A stretch of 64,000 bases of DNA from NCBI RefSeq assembly GCF_910592395.1, contig NC_088325.1, positions 11,908,109 through 11,972,108 of the forward strand, read 5' to 3'. This document shows, piece after piece, positions 51,122 through 60,990 of the stretch. This DNA comes from Lineus longissimus. Its lineage: Eukaryota; Nemertea; Pilidiophora; Heteronemertea; Lineidae. The notes beneath the pieces were generated by a model. That model saw only the letters and a list, made by a program, of their open reading frames with translations, was not told the origin of the DNA and ran no database searches. Made by a program: the position numbers and the translations under genes. Every line of letters begins with the position of its first letter. Position 1 is the stretch's first letter.

Positions 51122-52265
51122 ACCCGATGCACATGAGTTTCATACTGACCAAAACCTATCTCCACTCCCCCTATTGGTTACCTTGATAACCAAATCCATT
51201 AACTTCGCTATTGGAAATGAGCGTGGGAAAATTGTATCGCGACCCGATTGGTTAACAGATGGCATCAGCCTCTGATGGTGAGTTCGGCACCGATTCGAAT
51301 ACGTCCTCTCATGATTAAGACAACTGAGTATTTAATGAAGTTCATCATTGGAGGCTGCCCAGGAGTGATCCAATTCTGTTTAGGCAAAACCAAGACATTT
51401 AACCCTTTGAAGGAGATCTCTTTTTATCACATCTTGGACCTTTCTTTGTCAGCACAAGGCAGTTTGTTGATGGTGGTCACGATTATCGCTTTCCTTCAAT
51501 ACTTATTTTCGTAAATTTAGGTCAATCGCGAAATCGAAATCAGTTCCCGAAAATTTGGCAATTTACATATCATTCTGACTCAGTTACTTTAACTCTGAAT
51601 TTCAAATCTTAAGAATCCATTGTTAATTGAACTCTTAAACCTTCCAAGAGAAACATACATCTATAAAGTTCAATGAACTCATCACCTTAAATGAAACATT
51701 TACCATATTTTTAATTGAATGATATTTACTGATGCCCTCTAAATGCTGCAGCTAATTATGAAACTAATCAAGTTCTAACACCTGCCTGGTCTATGATATC
51801 GTAAAGCGTTCCAATTAGATGTTAACATTAGTGAGCGCACCCATTTGCACATAATTGTCATGAATCTAAAGTACACCATCTGATCTGTAGCGGAGGTCGC
51901 GAGTTTTGTCAGGTTTGATTTTTACAGTTGTAAACTTGAGAGGATTAGCCACTGAAAGTCTATCTCCACACTGTTGATACTATGTTTTGGAATGTTCACA
52001 TGAGGTTTTGACGAGAGGATTTGCTGGTTTTCAAAAATAAAATGTTTGTTAAAAGGCATTTTCGTGCCGAACTCTTGACACCGAAACTGTTTTACTAATC
52101 CTAAAACTGGAGAAATATTCCTTTATCTTCCCATTTAATCATATGTTTTGTGCAAACTAAGCACTGCAGGGGGCTTAAATCGGTTACAAAGCTGTGGCCA
52201 ATGGCGTATCAATTCTACAGTCAAGACATTATTTTTGACATCATCATCACCCGATGAACTTCCAA
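51122..52265. other. No gene; candidate regulatory patch at 51750-51880
   Basis: No coding signal. The interval 51750-51880 holds ctaattatg, ccaattaga, aacacctgcc, gttaacatta and cataattgtca in unique-looking sequence, which suggests (but does not show) a developmental enhancer. Confidence 0.25.
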
Positions 52266-52301
52266 CAAGAATTCATAAAGACAAGTCTTTATGAATTCTT
52301 G
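52266..52301. other. Perfect inverted repeat, 17-bp arms, 2-base spacer
   Basis: The arm caagaattcataaagac (52266-52282) is followed by 'aa' and then its exact reverse complement (52285-52301). This near-perfect cruciform-type palindrome is too long to be likely by chance in 64 kb. Confidence 0.9.
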
Positions 52302-52992
52302 CTTCCAAAGACATTCTTGAATTGCCGAGCTGCCGAGATGACAAAGGTGATGTCAAATTAAAGTAAATAAAGAGCTAAAGAGTAAATATTGTTGATACTA
52401 GTAATTTACCCACAAAAAGCTGCAAATATGACAAGAACAGTGGTATACCTATTGTACAATGTCGTATCAGTCACTCGTAAATCAGGAGAATGATCAGCGA
52501 GCCTCAACAAATAGAACATCCATAATTGTTTTCCTTCCACCTGATCACGCCAACATACAACATGACATGATCGAGTTCATTACAACTAAACGGCGCCAGT
52601 TGTGGCAGAAGAATGGCTGCCATCTTGGTACATGGGAACGGAAGTCAATCGCATGATATTGGCACCATTCATGTCAAGTTTGTAGGAAATCCGTAATACG
52701 AATTATAGACAGTCGTTGTCAAAATGTATTGTGTTTGTTGTGTGACAATATCCTTCTTTTGCAGTTGCTGTACATGCGGAGGAGTTCTCAGTTACCCTTC
52801 CATGTAGCCAGCACTGCTCACAAAATAAAGCAGTTATTTATCTTTGAATAGGGCTGTACTATCTATCCACTGGTGTAAAAGGAATGGAAGCTGATCACAC
52901 GATAATCTGGCACATACTGATTACAGCGATTCATGACCAATTTGTAAACAATTGACAATTGGTTTTTGATTATGTCTGGTCTTGCTATGAAT
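52302..52992. other. No gene seen
   Basis: AT-rich, with a 65-codon frame only. Confidence 0.5.
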
Positions 52993-53031
52993 GTACAGCA
53001 GAACCTCTCTATTAGTGACAGCCTTGGGAAT
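52993..53031 (+). repeat. Palindromic 'AAACCTCT' repeat, copy 4, fragment
   Basis: gtacagcagaacctctctat followed by tagtgacagcct matches the left end of copy 2. The rest of the element is not evident. Confidence 0.45.
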
Positions 53032-53474
53032 ATATCATGCTACCAACCATTTTACCCCTTTGAACAATTCAATGAGCTACTAAGTTGCTCCCAAACATTA
53101 CAATACTTCAGGGAGAGGATAACATATTGTCAACTTCATACAGTAATCCGTGCTTGGATGACCAGAATCACACTGTGAAATGTATAGAAAAACGTCGATC
53201 GGTCAGGATCAATTTGGACTCAGCGTATCATCCATCTCGACCCAGCCTCAGTTAATCCCCTTTGTTCCTACTGCATCATAGCTATGCAGAACAACATGGC
53301 CGTGTCCGCACTGGACAACTGTAGCTGATCTAGCTACACATGGTACTGCAAGTTTCGTCTGGCTTACCAAGGTTATACCAATCTTCGATCATTTCCCAAG
53401 ATTCTACGATTCCCGAGAGAGTGACTGGTTTTGTCCACTTCTGGAGTTGAGCCTACACAATAGTATTATAGCCA
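53032..53474. other. No gene seen
   Basis: Spacer upstream of the long open frame. A pyrimidine-rich tract with a good acceptor ends at 53520, inside the frame start. Confidence 0.4.
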
Positions 53475-54050
53475 TTGTATTCATTTCTTCTGGTAAATGT
53501 TGATTTCTCCTTGTATCCAGTAAGAAAATCACCACCAACGTTTTATGAAATTGACAAATTTCAACCATACCTGTCACCGAGGTTGCCCATACATTTAGCA
53601 CAACACAGCTTCATCCCCAACAGGCCCTTTTATAGTCATCTATCATCCCGAATGACAATTAGTGGAGTTACATTGGTGGCTATCAGGAATGTTTGGCACA
53701 ATCGGGGATCTATTATTCATAACATGACAACTGGGGTTAACCATAGCTCACATGCCAAGGTTAGTCAAATGGTTTTTCTATTATTCATTATATGTCACAA
53801 ACTACATAAAAATGTGGGAACAAGTACGAAATGGTGTCATGTCCATATCGCTTCTTGCCCGCTAAACAGCATTGCTTTCTCCATTGTTTTCCAATTTCCC
53901 TTAGTCACAATAAATGGTTTTTATTGTTGGCAAACAAAGGCGATAGAGGAATACGGAATATGTTTCCATTATTCTCTGCAACATTACTTTGCACTGTTTG
54001 ATATCCTTGACTTGGCCTTGAAAATTAGGATCATGGAACAATACCCATAA
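53475..54050 (+). CDS. Longest open frame of the window, unrecognised
   Basis: A plus-strand frame stays open for 191 codons. At this base composition I estimate a chance frame this long about once in 50 such windows. The first codon is TTG; the first true ATG is about 60 codons in, giving 132 residues. A plausible splice acceptor (pyrimidine-rich, ending tatccag at 53520) lies inside the 5' part, so it could be an exon beginning there. The product is rich in His, Phe, Ile and Ser and has hydrophobic stretches near codons 100-110 and 130-145. No family is recognised. It may be a decayed transposon frame, a terminal exon, or chance. Confidence 0.25.
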   Translation: MYSFLLVNVDFSLYPVRKSPPTFYEIDKFQPYLSPRLPIHLAQHSFIPNRPFYSHLSSRMTISGVTLVAIRNVWHNRGSIIHNMTTGVNHSSHAKVSQMVFLLFIICHKLHKNVGTSTKWCHVHIASCPLNSIAFSIVFQFPLVTINGFYCWQTKAIEEYGICFHYSLQHYFALFDILDLALKIRIMEQYP

Positions 54051-54152
54051 CTCAAGAAGGATGCCTTTGACTACAGGAAGATGGCACCAGTGCCTTAAGG
54101 TATCACATGACTGCCACGTGAGACCTTAAGTCAGTGACATTAGTAGACCATC
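54051..54152. other. Spacer, nothing seen
   Basis: Short AT-rich spacer between the long frame and the direct repeat. Confidence 0.5.
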
Positions 54153-54290
54153 CACCACAACCTCAGGGCTGTGGTTCGACCATCAGGTTTAACCTTGAGA
54201 TGACCTTGATTGATTTTCTCCTCTTCTTACAGTTTCCTTGGTCAACACTTCTATCTTTTTGTCTCGGTGTCTATTTGCACGGCCGTCTTT
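54153..54290 (+). repeat. Direct repeat R, left copy
   Basis: ccatcaggtttaaccttgag, atgaccttgattgatttt and 'ctcttctta..ttccttggtcaac' match the copy at 54842-54970, spaced 683 bp. Identity is about 80% in the core and fades outward. Confidence 0.7.
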
Positions 54291-54841
54291 CCTTGAACAT
54301 GACATAGCCACTTTATGAAGCAGAGATGCTTTAGAGACACCCTCTGAATCCATTATGCTTGGTCAATATCTCTTTCTTTCTGTCAAGTGGAATAAAGAAG
54401 ATGATTACGAGAAGCCCTCTTTTATATCATTTGTCAATTTTTTTGTACTGATTTTCCATCCAATTCTTCGTGAAATGGATTATGTGGTGTGTACATGTAG
54501 TTGCCAAGAGGGTAGTGATACTAGCACTGAAGTAAAGCTGTGTTTACATCCTGGATCATTCTGATGCAGACAGAATTGATCTACCAGATGAAATGTTTGA
54601 GTTTTTTACTGCTAATTTTCAACACAAGGGGGTTAGTCCACTCTTGATTCAAGGCCGTATTGATTTGCCATCCATCGTCAAACAAATAAGTTACTGGTCA
54701 GACCTTGATCATGTCTTTATTACCTGGCCATTATTAGCTTGGTTAATATACCTTTCTTTGGGACAGGAAAGAACAAAGGTGATACCTTGTAGGTATAAGA
54801 CCTCATCATTGCTCTTTGGTTGACAAAACTTATTCTTTATT
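54291..54841. other. Sequence between the direct repeats
   Basis: Plus-strand frames at 54355-54564 (69 codons) and 54593-54823 (76 codons) fill most of this interval in different registers. Neither is recognised. Flanking direct repeats raise the possibility of a small element, but the repeats are diverged and have no LTR-type ends. Confidence 0.3.
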
Positions 54842-54970
54842 ACCACAACCTTTTGTTGATGGCCATCAGGTTTACCCTTGAGATGATCTTGATTGATTTT
54901 CCCCTCTTCTCACATTTTCCCTGGTCAACTGTTCTGGCTTTGCTTCGTTTTCTTGTATCTTGGCAGCTGA
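54842..54970 (+). repeat. Direct repeat R, right copy
   Basis: ccatcaggtttacccttgag, atgatcttgattgatttt and 'cctcttctcacattttccctggtcaac' match the left copy at 54153-54290. Confidence 0.7.
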
Positions 54971-56565
54971 TTCATGAAAGATTAAAGAAAGGCAAATAGG
55001 TTTCTATATTTCAAAGTTGGCAATCTAACGCAGCCTTACTTTCTCAAGGAAAAAGAAAGTGCTGAAGAGAAAGAAGATATTGAAGTCACATCAAACGCAG
55101 CAATGGGGTACCTTCCCTTGGGGAAAATAGGGACCAACAACAGGGAGATCATTACTCTTGTGGTTCAGAAGAGTTGTCACACGAAACTGTCATACCATAA
55201 TCACTACCCATGTCCACCCATATTTTTTTCTCCTTGCTCCCCAGGAAACCAAATACAATTTTTTCTATGTTACATCAAGGCCAACAAACTTCAATAATAT
55301 AAGCTTATATCCCTGTTGCGGTTAGCAAAGACACGTGAACCAATATGTCAAGTTCTGAGGCCTTGTTAATAGAATCGTTTGGCAAATCTTCATAAAAAGT
55401 TGCAAACTCCGATATTCGTCCCTATTAGCAAGGTTACACTCATATAGAAATCTATCTCATCTCAGCCTCCCCAGGCCATCCCATCTGGATCGTAATGGGC
55501 TGGAAATTGTGAAAGATTGCTCGTTTTTTCTGCCGCCAAACACATTAGGTGTTGCTCGTTGACAGAGCAGAGGGGACAGCTCCGCGGGGCAAATGATTAG
55601 TTCGCTGATGAGAAAAGAGAAGTTGCTACAGGCAGTGTTTTCACTGTGATATATAGCTAATAATGTTTGTGTTGTGCCCGAGTTTCTTTCATACGATATT
55701 ATCACAGTTGAGGTTGCTTAGTTAGCCAACATTGTACTGGATATGTTGGATAGCCACCTTTTTGCATGCCATGATGGCTAGAATAATAATCAAATGAATA
55801 TCTGGACATGGCAAACTGACACTCAGCTAGGCAATGACCATTGAGTCAGAATATATGTCATATGCAATTTTGGTGGAAAAGTGAAATTATTCAAAATTGT
55901 CTTAAAAGGATAAGACTTCGTCAACATCACCATTCATTGGAAAGCTCCGAATGAGAACTTTAGATGAATGATGATATTATTGTCATCATATAGAATGCAA
56001 CTGGTGACATGGTTATTATGGAGTAAACTTTACAATTTCTGAACCAGACAATGATAAAGCAGTCCTAAAAGTGTTAAGCTGACACAAACCATGTTTCTGG
56101 CAATCATTATACTCGTACTGTTATGATGTTGGGTTGGCATTGATCAAGCTCTGCTGTTGACCGTTTTCATCAGAGCAACGAGCATGTCCAGACCTTGTAC
56201 TAGAAACGGTCTTGCCCAATTCCACTTACAACCCAATCCAAGCTGCTATCCCCTTATACTCATCACCAGGCAACCACATTCACCAGCCACCTGTCCGCCT
56301 GCAAAATCTCCAAACATGAACCGTGCCCAAGCGCTAACAAGCAAATTACCACCGTTCACATGATCATATTCCTACGATAACCAAATCAGGTGTCTCATCT
56401 TTCGATATCGTCAATATCGAAATTGATCCGGTGGAAGCCTCTCATGATCAGCCAGGGTCAATTTTCGACCACCAGGTCCATTCCAAGTTGACTGGGTTAA
56501 CCAATTCACCAAAGATTTTTGCACTCTGATTCATATGAATTTAATTGGATTGAATCTCGCTATTT
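54971..56565. other. No gene seen
   Basis: AT-rich, with open frames up to 82 codons and nothing recognisable. Confidence 0.5.
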
Positions 56566-56945
56566 AAGTCCAAATATTTTTTTAACTTGTTTTTTTTTGC
56601 TCACAATGAAGAAACATCATCAGTCCCAAAAAAATTTTTGCTTTGAATTCTTTTCAGAATTTTGAACTTATGTAGAAAATTCAACTCTGGAAGATCAAAA
56701 AATTTTAAGTCCAACTATTTTTTTCACTTGTTTTTTTCTCCTCAATTTGAAGAAACATCATTGATCCTAAAAATTTCTTGACCTTGAAAAATTTTCTGAA
56801 TTTTGAACTCCGAAAGATGAAAAAAATTCAAATATTTTTTTCGCTTGTACCTTTTCTACTCAAAATGAAGAAACATCATCAGCCCCAAAAAATTTTGGTT
56901 TTGAAAATTTTTCAAAATTTTGAATTCATGAATAAGTTCAACGAT
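56566..56945 (+). repeat. Tandem repeat, three copies of 117-141 bp
   Basis: Copies start at 56566, 56707 and 56824. Each carries 'aagtccaa(a/c)tattttttt', '(c/a)acttgttttttt', 'gaagaaacatcat(c/t)(a/g)', 'cc(c/t)aaaaa(a)tttt', a 'ttttgaa(c/t)t' block and a short tail. They are very T-rich, with runs of seven or more T. Indels separate the copies, so the triplication is not recent. The 61-codon frame inside is a repeat by-product. Confidence 0.8.
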
Positions 56946-59330
56946 TTTGGCAGGAATACCTAATCATGCATTTTGTCCCCGGATTTTCAACTTCACTAAC
57001 GTAAAAGCATAAAGGACAGTAAGGGGTTAAGGGATGACTACAGTATCAATGTAAGGTGTCTGTGTGTCATCCGTTCTCAACTGACCACAATAGAATGCTA
57101 ACTACATCAGACCATCGCAGAGATTATTTCTAGTAGTATTATTGATTTCCCAGTGCTGGGTACCATAGTGTCATAAGACGATATGATGAGAATATCTGCT
57201 GCCAAAAGACAATAAACGGCACTCACTATTAGATGGCGGCGCCAAAAAAGAATATCACCCAAATATAAACTGATTTATAATAGGCTAGTTTCAATTCTCC
57301 TCTGGTTGAAATATCAAAAATATTTGTTTATTGCAAAAAGTATTTTCATTCAAAAAAAAATTTCGCAATTTTTATTTTCACAATCTAGTTAGAATAAATT
57401 TTTCTGTTAGATATTTCTGCTGAAATTGCTAATGGTTGGAATGAGAAATATCCTTATGACCGCAGCGGTTCCTACCATCCGCAAAATCAGTCATTTCCTC
57501 CTGTCGCAGCCATAAATACAACCAGAGCTCTAACTCCTCCATAAAAAATGATTCTTTGATCCTAAAGCTAAAGATATTGATTTTTGTGATGCGAGTAAGC
57601 ATCGATACTATGAACAGATTTGTTAAGAATTACTGCTGTCTACTGGTAATAAATAGCAATTTTTGCTGTTAGCAGATAGTGCCATTGAGTAATGGAAGCT
57701 GGAATGCATTGTCATCATAACGGTGCAGCATCCGACTGAATTCAGACATCAATACCTGTTTATTACAAAATTGTGCCAGAATGACGTATCCCGCATTCGC
57801 CTCGGGTGTTTTTTTCTAAATACGAAACAACCACATGAAAAAATGGAATCTGCAAAAGTCCAATTCAAAGCATTTTGCTTCTTTCAAAATGTTGTGTTTG
57901 CGGCCTCATGATACAGAACCTAGGAAATGCTGTGAAATGTCATTGCAGGAAAAACATAGGAAAAGCTGTTTTTGTCTTTCTACGTCTGTATAATGATGTC
58001 ATAGATCCACTGATATAGTAAGCTTGCTATGAAAAAATATGCCACAGACAGGCGTGGGCATGAAGTGAGAAAAACAAAAATCTTCAATATCTTGTAACAG
58101 CAGTGTCTGTACACTTTCTTTTGCTGTGGGCTCATGTTACATAATAAAGTTTTATATTTCCTAAGAGCATTTGCTTTTTTTGATCAGTACGAATATTAGT
58201 ATTGGCAAAAGTAGAAATGCAAAGCAAGAACCCAAATCAGAATTATATGTATATGTATTTATTTTTGTCTTGCTTGTGACCATTGCTTCTTCTGTCATCT
58301 TTCATGCCGCTTTTTTTTGTGGTTCGCCAAAATTTGACCGTTGACAGTTTATCTGCTGACTTTAACTGGTGATTGTTGCCAGAACTCTTTAACTCAGTTT
58401 AACCCACAGACTGAACTGACCTTATGGGAGGGATACACGTTTATGTGAAGTAGAACATACCTGAAAAGAGAAAAAGATTAAAAGATATTAAGACATTATC
58501 ATCTAACTGTAGTATGGATGTTTAAGACAATACCCCCCTTATCTCTAACTCATGTCGAGTCAGTTTCTGACTTACCGACAACAGATGCACACATGACAGT
58601 TGATAGGCCACTATTTCTGAATGGACTATAGCTTACATGTAGCAATAGACTACTTTTTTCGAAGTTGACTATAATCCGCATGCCAATGGCAAGAATCTCT
58701 GCAGAACGCTACGAATACCATAATCCTATCATCATGATTTGTTACATCTGCAGTTGCAGTAATTGCGTGGAATCATTGACTTAGATTTTTTGTGCGTATT
58801 GACCAAGTGACGGGCTTGTGGGTATAAGGAATGATTTACTACATGGTAAGCATCTGGGTGCTGGGTTTTGATTGATGTCTGTTTTTATGCAGAAGCTAGC
58901 CTTAAGAGTGTGCGAAGGTTTTTTGAATGACAGGCCACTTGGCTGCAGGAGATGTTGCATAGTTAGCGGTGGGTCAAACATAGGAAAAGAACCAATGGTT
59001 TCTCAATGAGTTGAAGATGATCGTCACCATGCAGTCACTGGAAATGCCACCAAAGCACTTTTGAGCACTTATCAACTGGAGTCGTAGCATCACCATGAAG
59101 CATTCCAGATGCATTGTATCAAACCATCTAAAACAGACAAGCAACCACTGTGGTGTCTCGTGTAGGTAAATCTGTAGTATTTGTTACATAACATTTCATT
59201 CACAGCCCTCTGCTGATTTGATTCCTTTGGCTGCATCATGACAGGCCTGCTTATCAGCAACGATCTCACCACAAATCAGTGTAAGCCGTGCCTTTTATGT
59301 TTACAGCAAATCGCTGCTGCAATGTTCCCC
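56946..59330. other. No gene seen
   Basis: AT-rich. tcgccaaaatttgac followed by (c)gtt occurs at 58324 and again at 63560, the only repetition noticed. Open frames stay below 70 codons. Confidence 0.5.
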
Positions 59331-59339
59331 AGTTATTTA
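59331..59339. repeat. Left target-site duplication, agttattta
   Basis: These nine bases abut the left inverted repeat and are repeated exactly at 60967-60975 beyond the right one, so they mark the insertion site. Confidence 0.85.
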
Positions 59340-59394
59340 GGCTTGTGGTATTCGACTCGATGACTCGACGACGCGATGGCTCGATGACGCGATC
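59340..59394 (+). repeat. Left terminal inverted repeat with five 8-bp iterons
   Basis: It begins ggcttgtggtattcg (15 bp) and continues as five in-register octamers: actcgatg, actcgacg, acgcgatg, gctcgatg, acgcgatc. The similarity to the right end stops exactly at the end of the fifth octamer. About nine CpG dinucleotides survive here in an AT-rich genome. Iterated sites inside the inverted repeat are natural candidates for transposase binding. Confidence 0.88.
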
Positions 59395-59517
59395 GTTGCT
59401 ATGGATTTTGCTAAAATACGGAATCCCATGATCCTGGTCTCCAGGCTACCGCTGCAACAGCAGAGGTTTTAGCTCGGCCTTCCCATACCCAGCTACGGTA
59501 TGTGGAAGGATGTGCCC

Positions 59518-59529
59518 CCCCCCCCCCCG
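59518..59529. repeat. Poly-C tract inside the transposon
   Basis: Run of about 13 C in the left part of the element. Further C runs lie near 59749-59759 and 59826-59836. Confidence 0.8.
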
Positions 59530-60135
59530 CCATGGCCACTGGAGATTGGTCCCCGTGATTGATTTTGATATTTAAAGGACTCGCGGAAGTTTCATAGCAT
59601 GCAAAATGACCGGAGATTTAATTGACAAACAAGCTTCTAGTGGCCATCGTCAGATGTCATGTGGTAGTCTGTCAACAATCGGAATTTCGCATATGTGCAG
59701 TTTTTTAGACTCAGTCCCTCAGTCCCTCTTCCGTCCCTTGACATCTGCCCCCCCCCCCCAATAAATCAGCCCCTATACATGCTTTCCGAAATTGGTGGCT
59801 TGCATTGGAACTACCTTTTTCCCCGGCCCCCCCCCCCACACTTCCATAGTCAAGGGGGCCGCAGGCGCGTTCCCGATTTTTCGGGAAAAGGGGGTTAATT
59901 TTCACTCTTGTTTCGGGGAAAAATCCCCGAAAAATCAATAAATAGGGGTGTTATTACTGCTATTTTCCCTTCAAAAACTGAAAATAGGGGTATATTTTCT
60001 CATGTTTTCCTTCCCTGGGTCTTCTTCCCCGAAAAGATTTTTAAAAAGCCCGTTTTACGGGCCGTTTTATCCCCGGTTAAAATTAATTGGAAATCTACAA
60101 GTTGGCCTGATGACATGTATGGGCTGACCCTTCCT

Positions 60136-60340
60136 TTAGGGGGTAGGGATCCAAGACTCCCTTCAATTAGGGGGTAGGGATCCAAGACTCCCTTCAATTA
60201 GGGGGTAGGGATCCAATACTCCCTTCAATTAGGGGGGTAAGATCAAATCCTTCCTTCAAATAGGGGGTCAATTTCCTCACAAAAGCCCGCAAATAGGGGG
60301 TACAAAAAAATGCTGTTTCCTTCCATTAGGGGGTGATTTT
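60136..60340 (+). repeat. G-rich minisatellite, 31-33 bp unit, seven copies
   Basis: Units begin at 60136, 60167, 60198, 60229, 60260, about 60293 and about 60326. The first three are nearly identical (ttagggggtagggatccaag then actcccttcaa) and the later ones decay. Each unit brings a G5 and a G3 run, so two adjacent units have four G-runs and could form a G-quadruplex. The array is wholly inside the transposon, so it moved with it or grew after insertion. Confidence 0.88.
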
Positions 60341-60479
60341 AAAACTTGGGAACAAGCCTATGTACCCCCCAAATAAGGGGAGTGGGGGGGGGGGGCGGGC
60401 TTCTTCCCCCTTGTCCGTCATTAAAGGCATTCAAGTGTGTCGGTCAACCATGACTATCTCCTTTGTCCCTCCACCACAG

Positions 60480-60619
60480 GCCTAGTTTCCCCTTATGACA
60501 TCACGATTTCGGACACTCAGCGCCCCATTTCTGGAAAGGTGTGTAGGACATTTGATATTGCCGTGCTGAACGGATATCTAGAGCCAACCTTGTCTCCAGG
60601 AACTCGCGTGTCATTTTAA
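60480..60619 (+). CDS. Possible captured exon fragment in the transposon
   Basis: A pyrimidine-rich tract ending ccaccacag makes a good splice acceptor at 60479. The frame after it is open for about 46 codons to a TAA and has balanced, protein-like composition (Val, Ser, Thr, Pro, Gly, with a single Cys). It could be a piece of a host gene carried by the transposon, as MULEs do in plants. It is short enough to be chance, and no family is recognised. Confidence 0.15.
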
Positions 60620-60911
60620 CATTGGAATTTCTGCTCGTAAAGAACCTGGGTAGGAGGTTGATCTGAACCAGCTATATTTAGGTGTATTTAGCTGTATTGA
60701 CGGTAAGATACCAGTGGCTTGCATAGCAACATGGCGCATGGTTTTATCAAAAATGCGAACTTGTAGGAAACGAAAAATGGTCCGATTAGATACGGTGAAA
60801 ACAGCTGGAAAGGGGTTGGTAATGATCGGTTCTTTTTTATTTTCCTCCACTTATGATTCTATGTATAAATTACAGTCCAAGCAGTGATATTCTTTAAAAA
60901 GATTCCAACTT

Positions 60912-60966
60912 GATCGCATCATCGAGTCATCGCGTCGTCGAGTCATCGAGTCGAATACCACAAGCC
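60912..60966 (-). repeat. Right terminal inverted repeat
   Basis: Read on the minus strand it is ggcttgtggtattcg followed by actcgatg, actcgacg, acgcgatg, actcgatg, atgcgatc. It differs from the left end only at positions 40 and 49. Confidence 0.88.
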
Positions 60967-60975
60967 AGTTATTTA
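60967..60975. repeat. Right target-site duplication, agttattta
   Basis: Exact copy of 59331-59339. Confidence 0.85.
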
Positions 60976-60990
60976 CGCAATGTTTGTCTA

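Larger units (their letters stand above)
59340..60966. mobile_element. Non-autonomous DNA transposon with 55-bp TIRs (MULE-like)
   Basis: Terminal inverted repeats at 59340-59394 and 60912-60966 match in 53 of 55 positions, and a perfect 9-bp target duplication flanks them. The element is 1,627 bp. It has no open frame above about 90 codons, so a transposase must come from elsewhere. A 9-bp duplication with long inverted repeats is typical of Mutator-like elements; Merlin (8-9 bp) is an alternative. hAT and P (8 bp), Tc1 (TA) and piggyBac (TTAA) do not fit. The interior is CpG- and C/G-richer than the host sequence. It contains poly-C runs, small GGGGA/TCCCC hairpins, a G-rich minisatellite and a possible captured exon. 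High inverted-repeat identity and an intact duplication suggest recent insertion. Confidence 0.88.

Noticed and set aside
54153-54970. LTR retrotransposon
   Set aside because: Direct repeats are only about 130 bp, diverged, lack TG..CA ends, and no reverse transcriptase or integrase motif lies between them.
60136-60340. Interstitial telomeric repeat
   Set aside because: The TTAGGG-like start is part of a 31-bp unit with unrelated remainder, not a run of hexamers.
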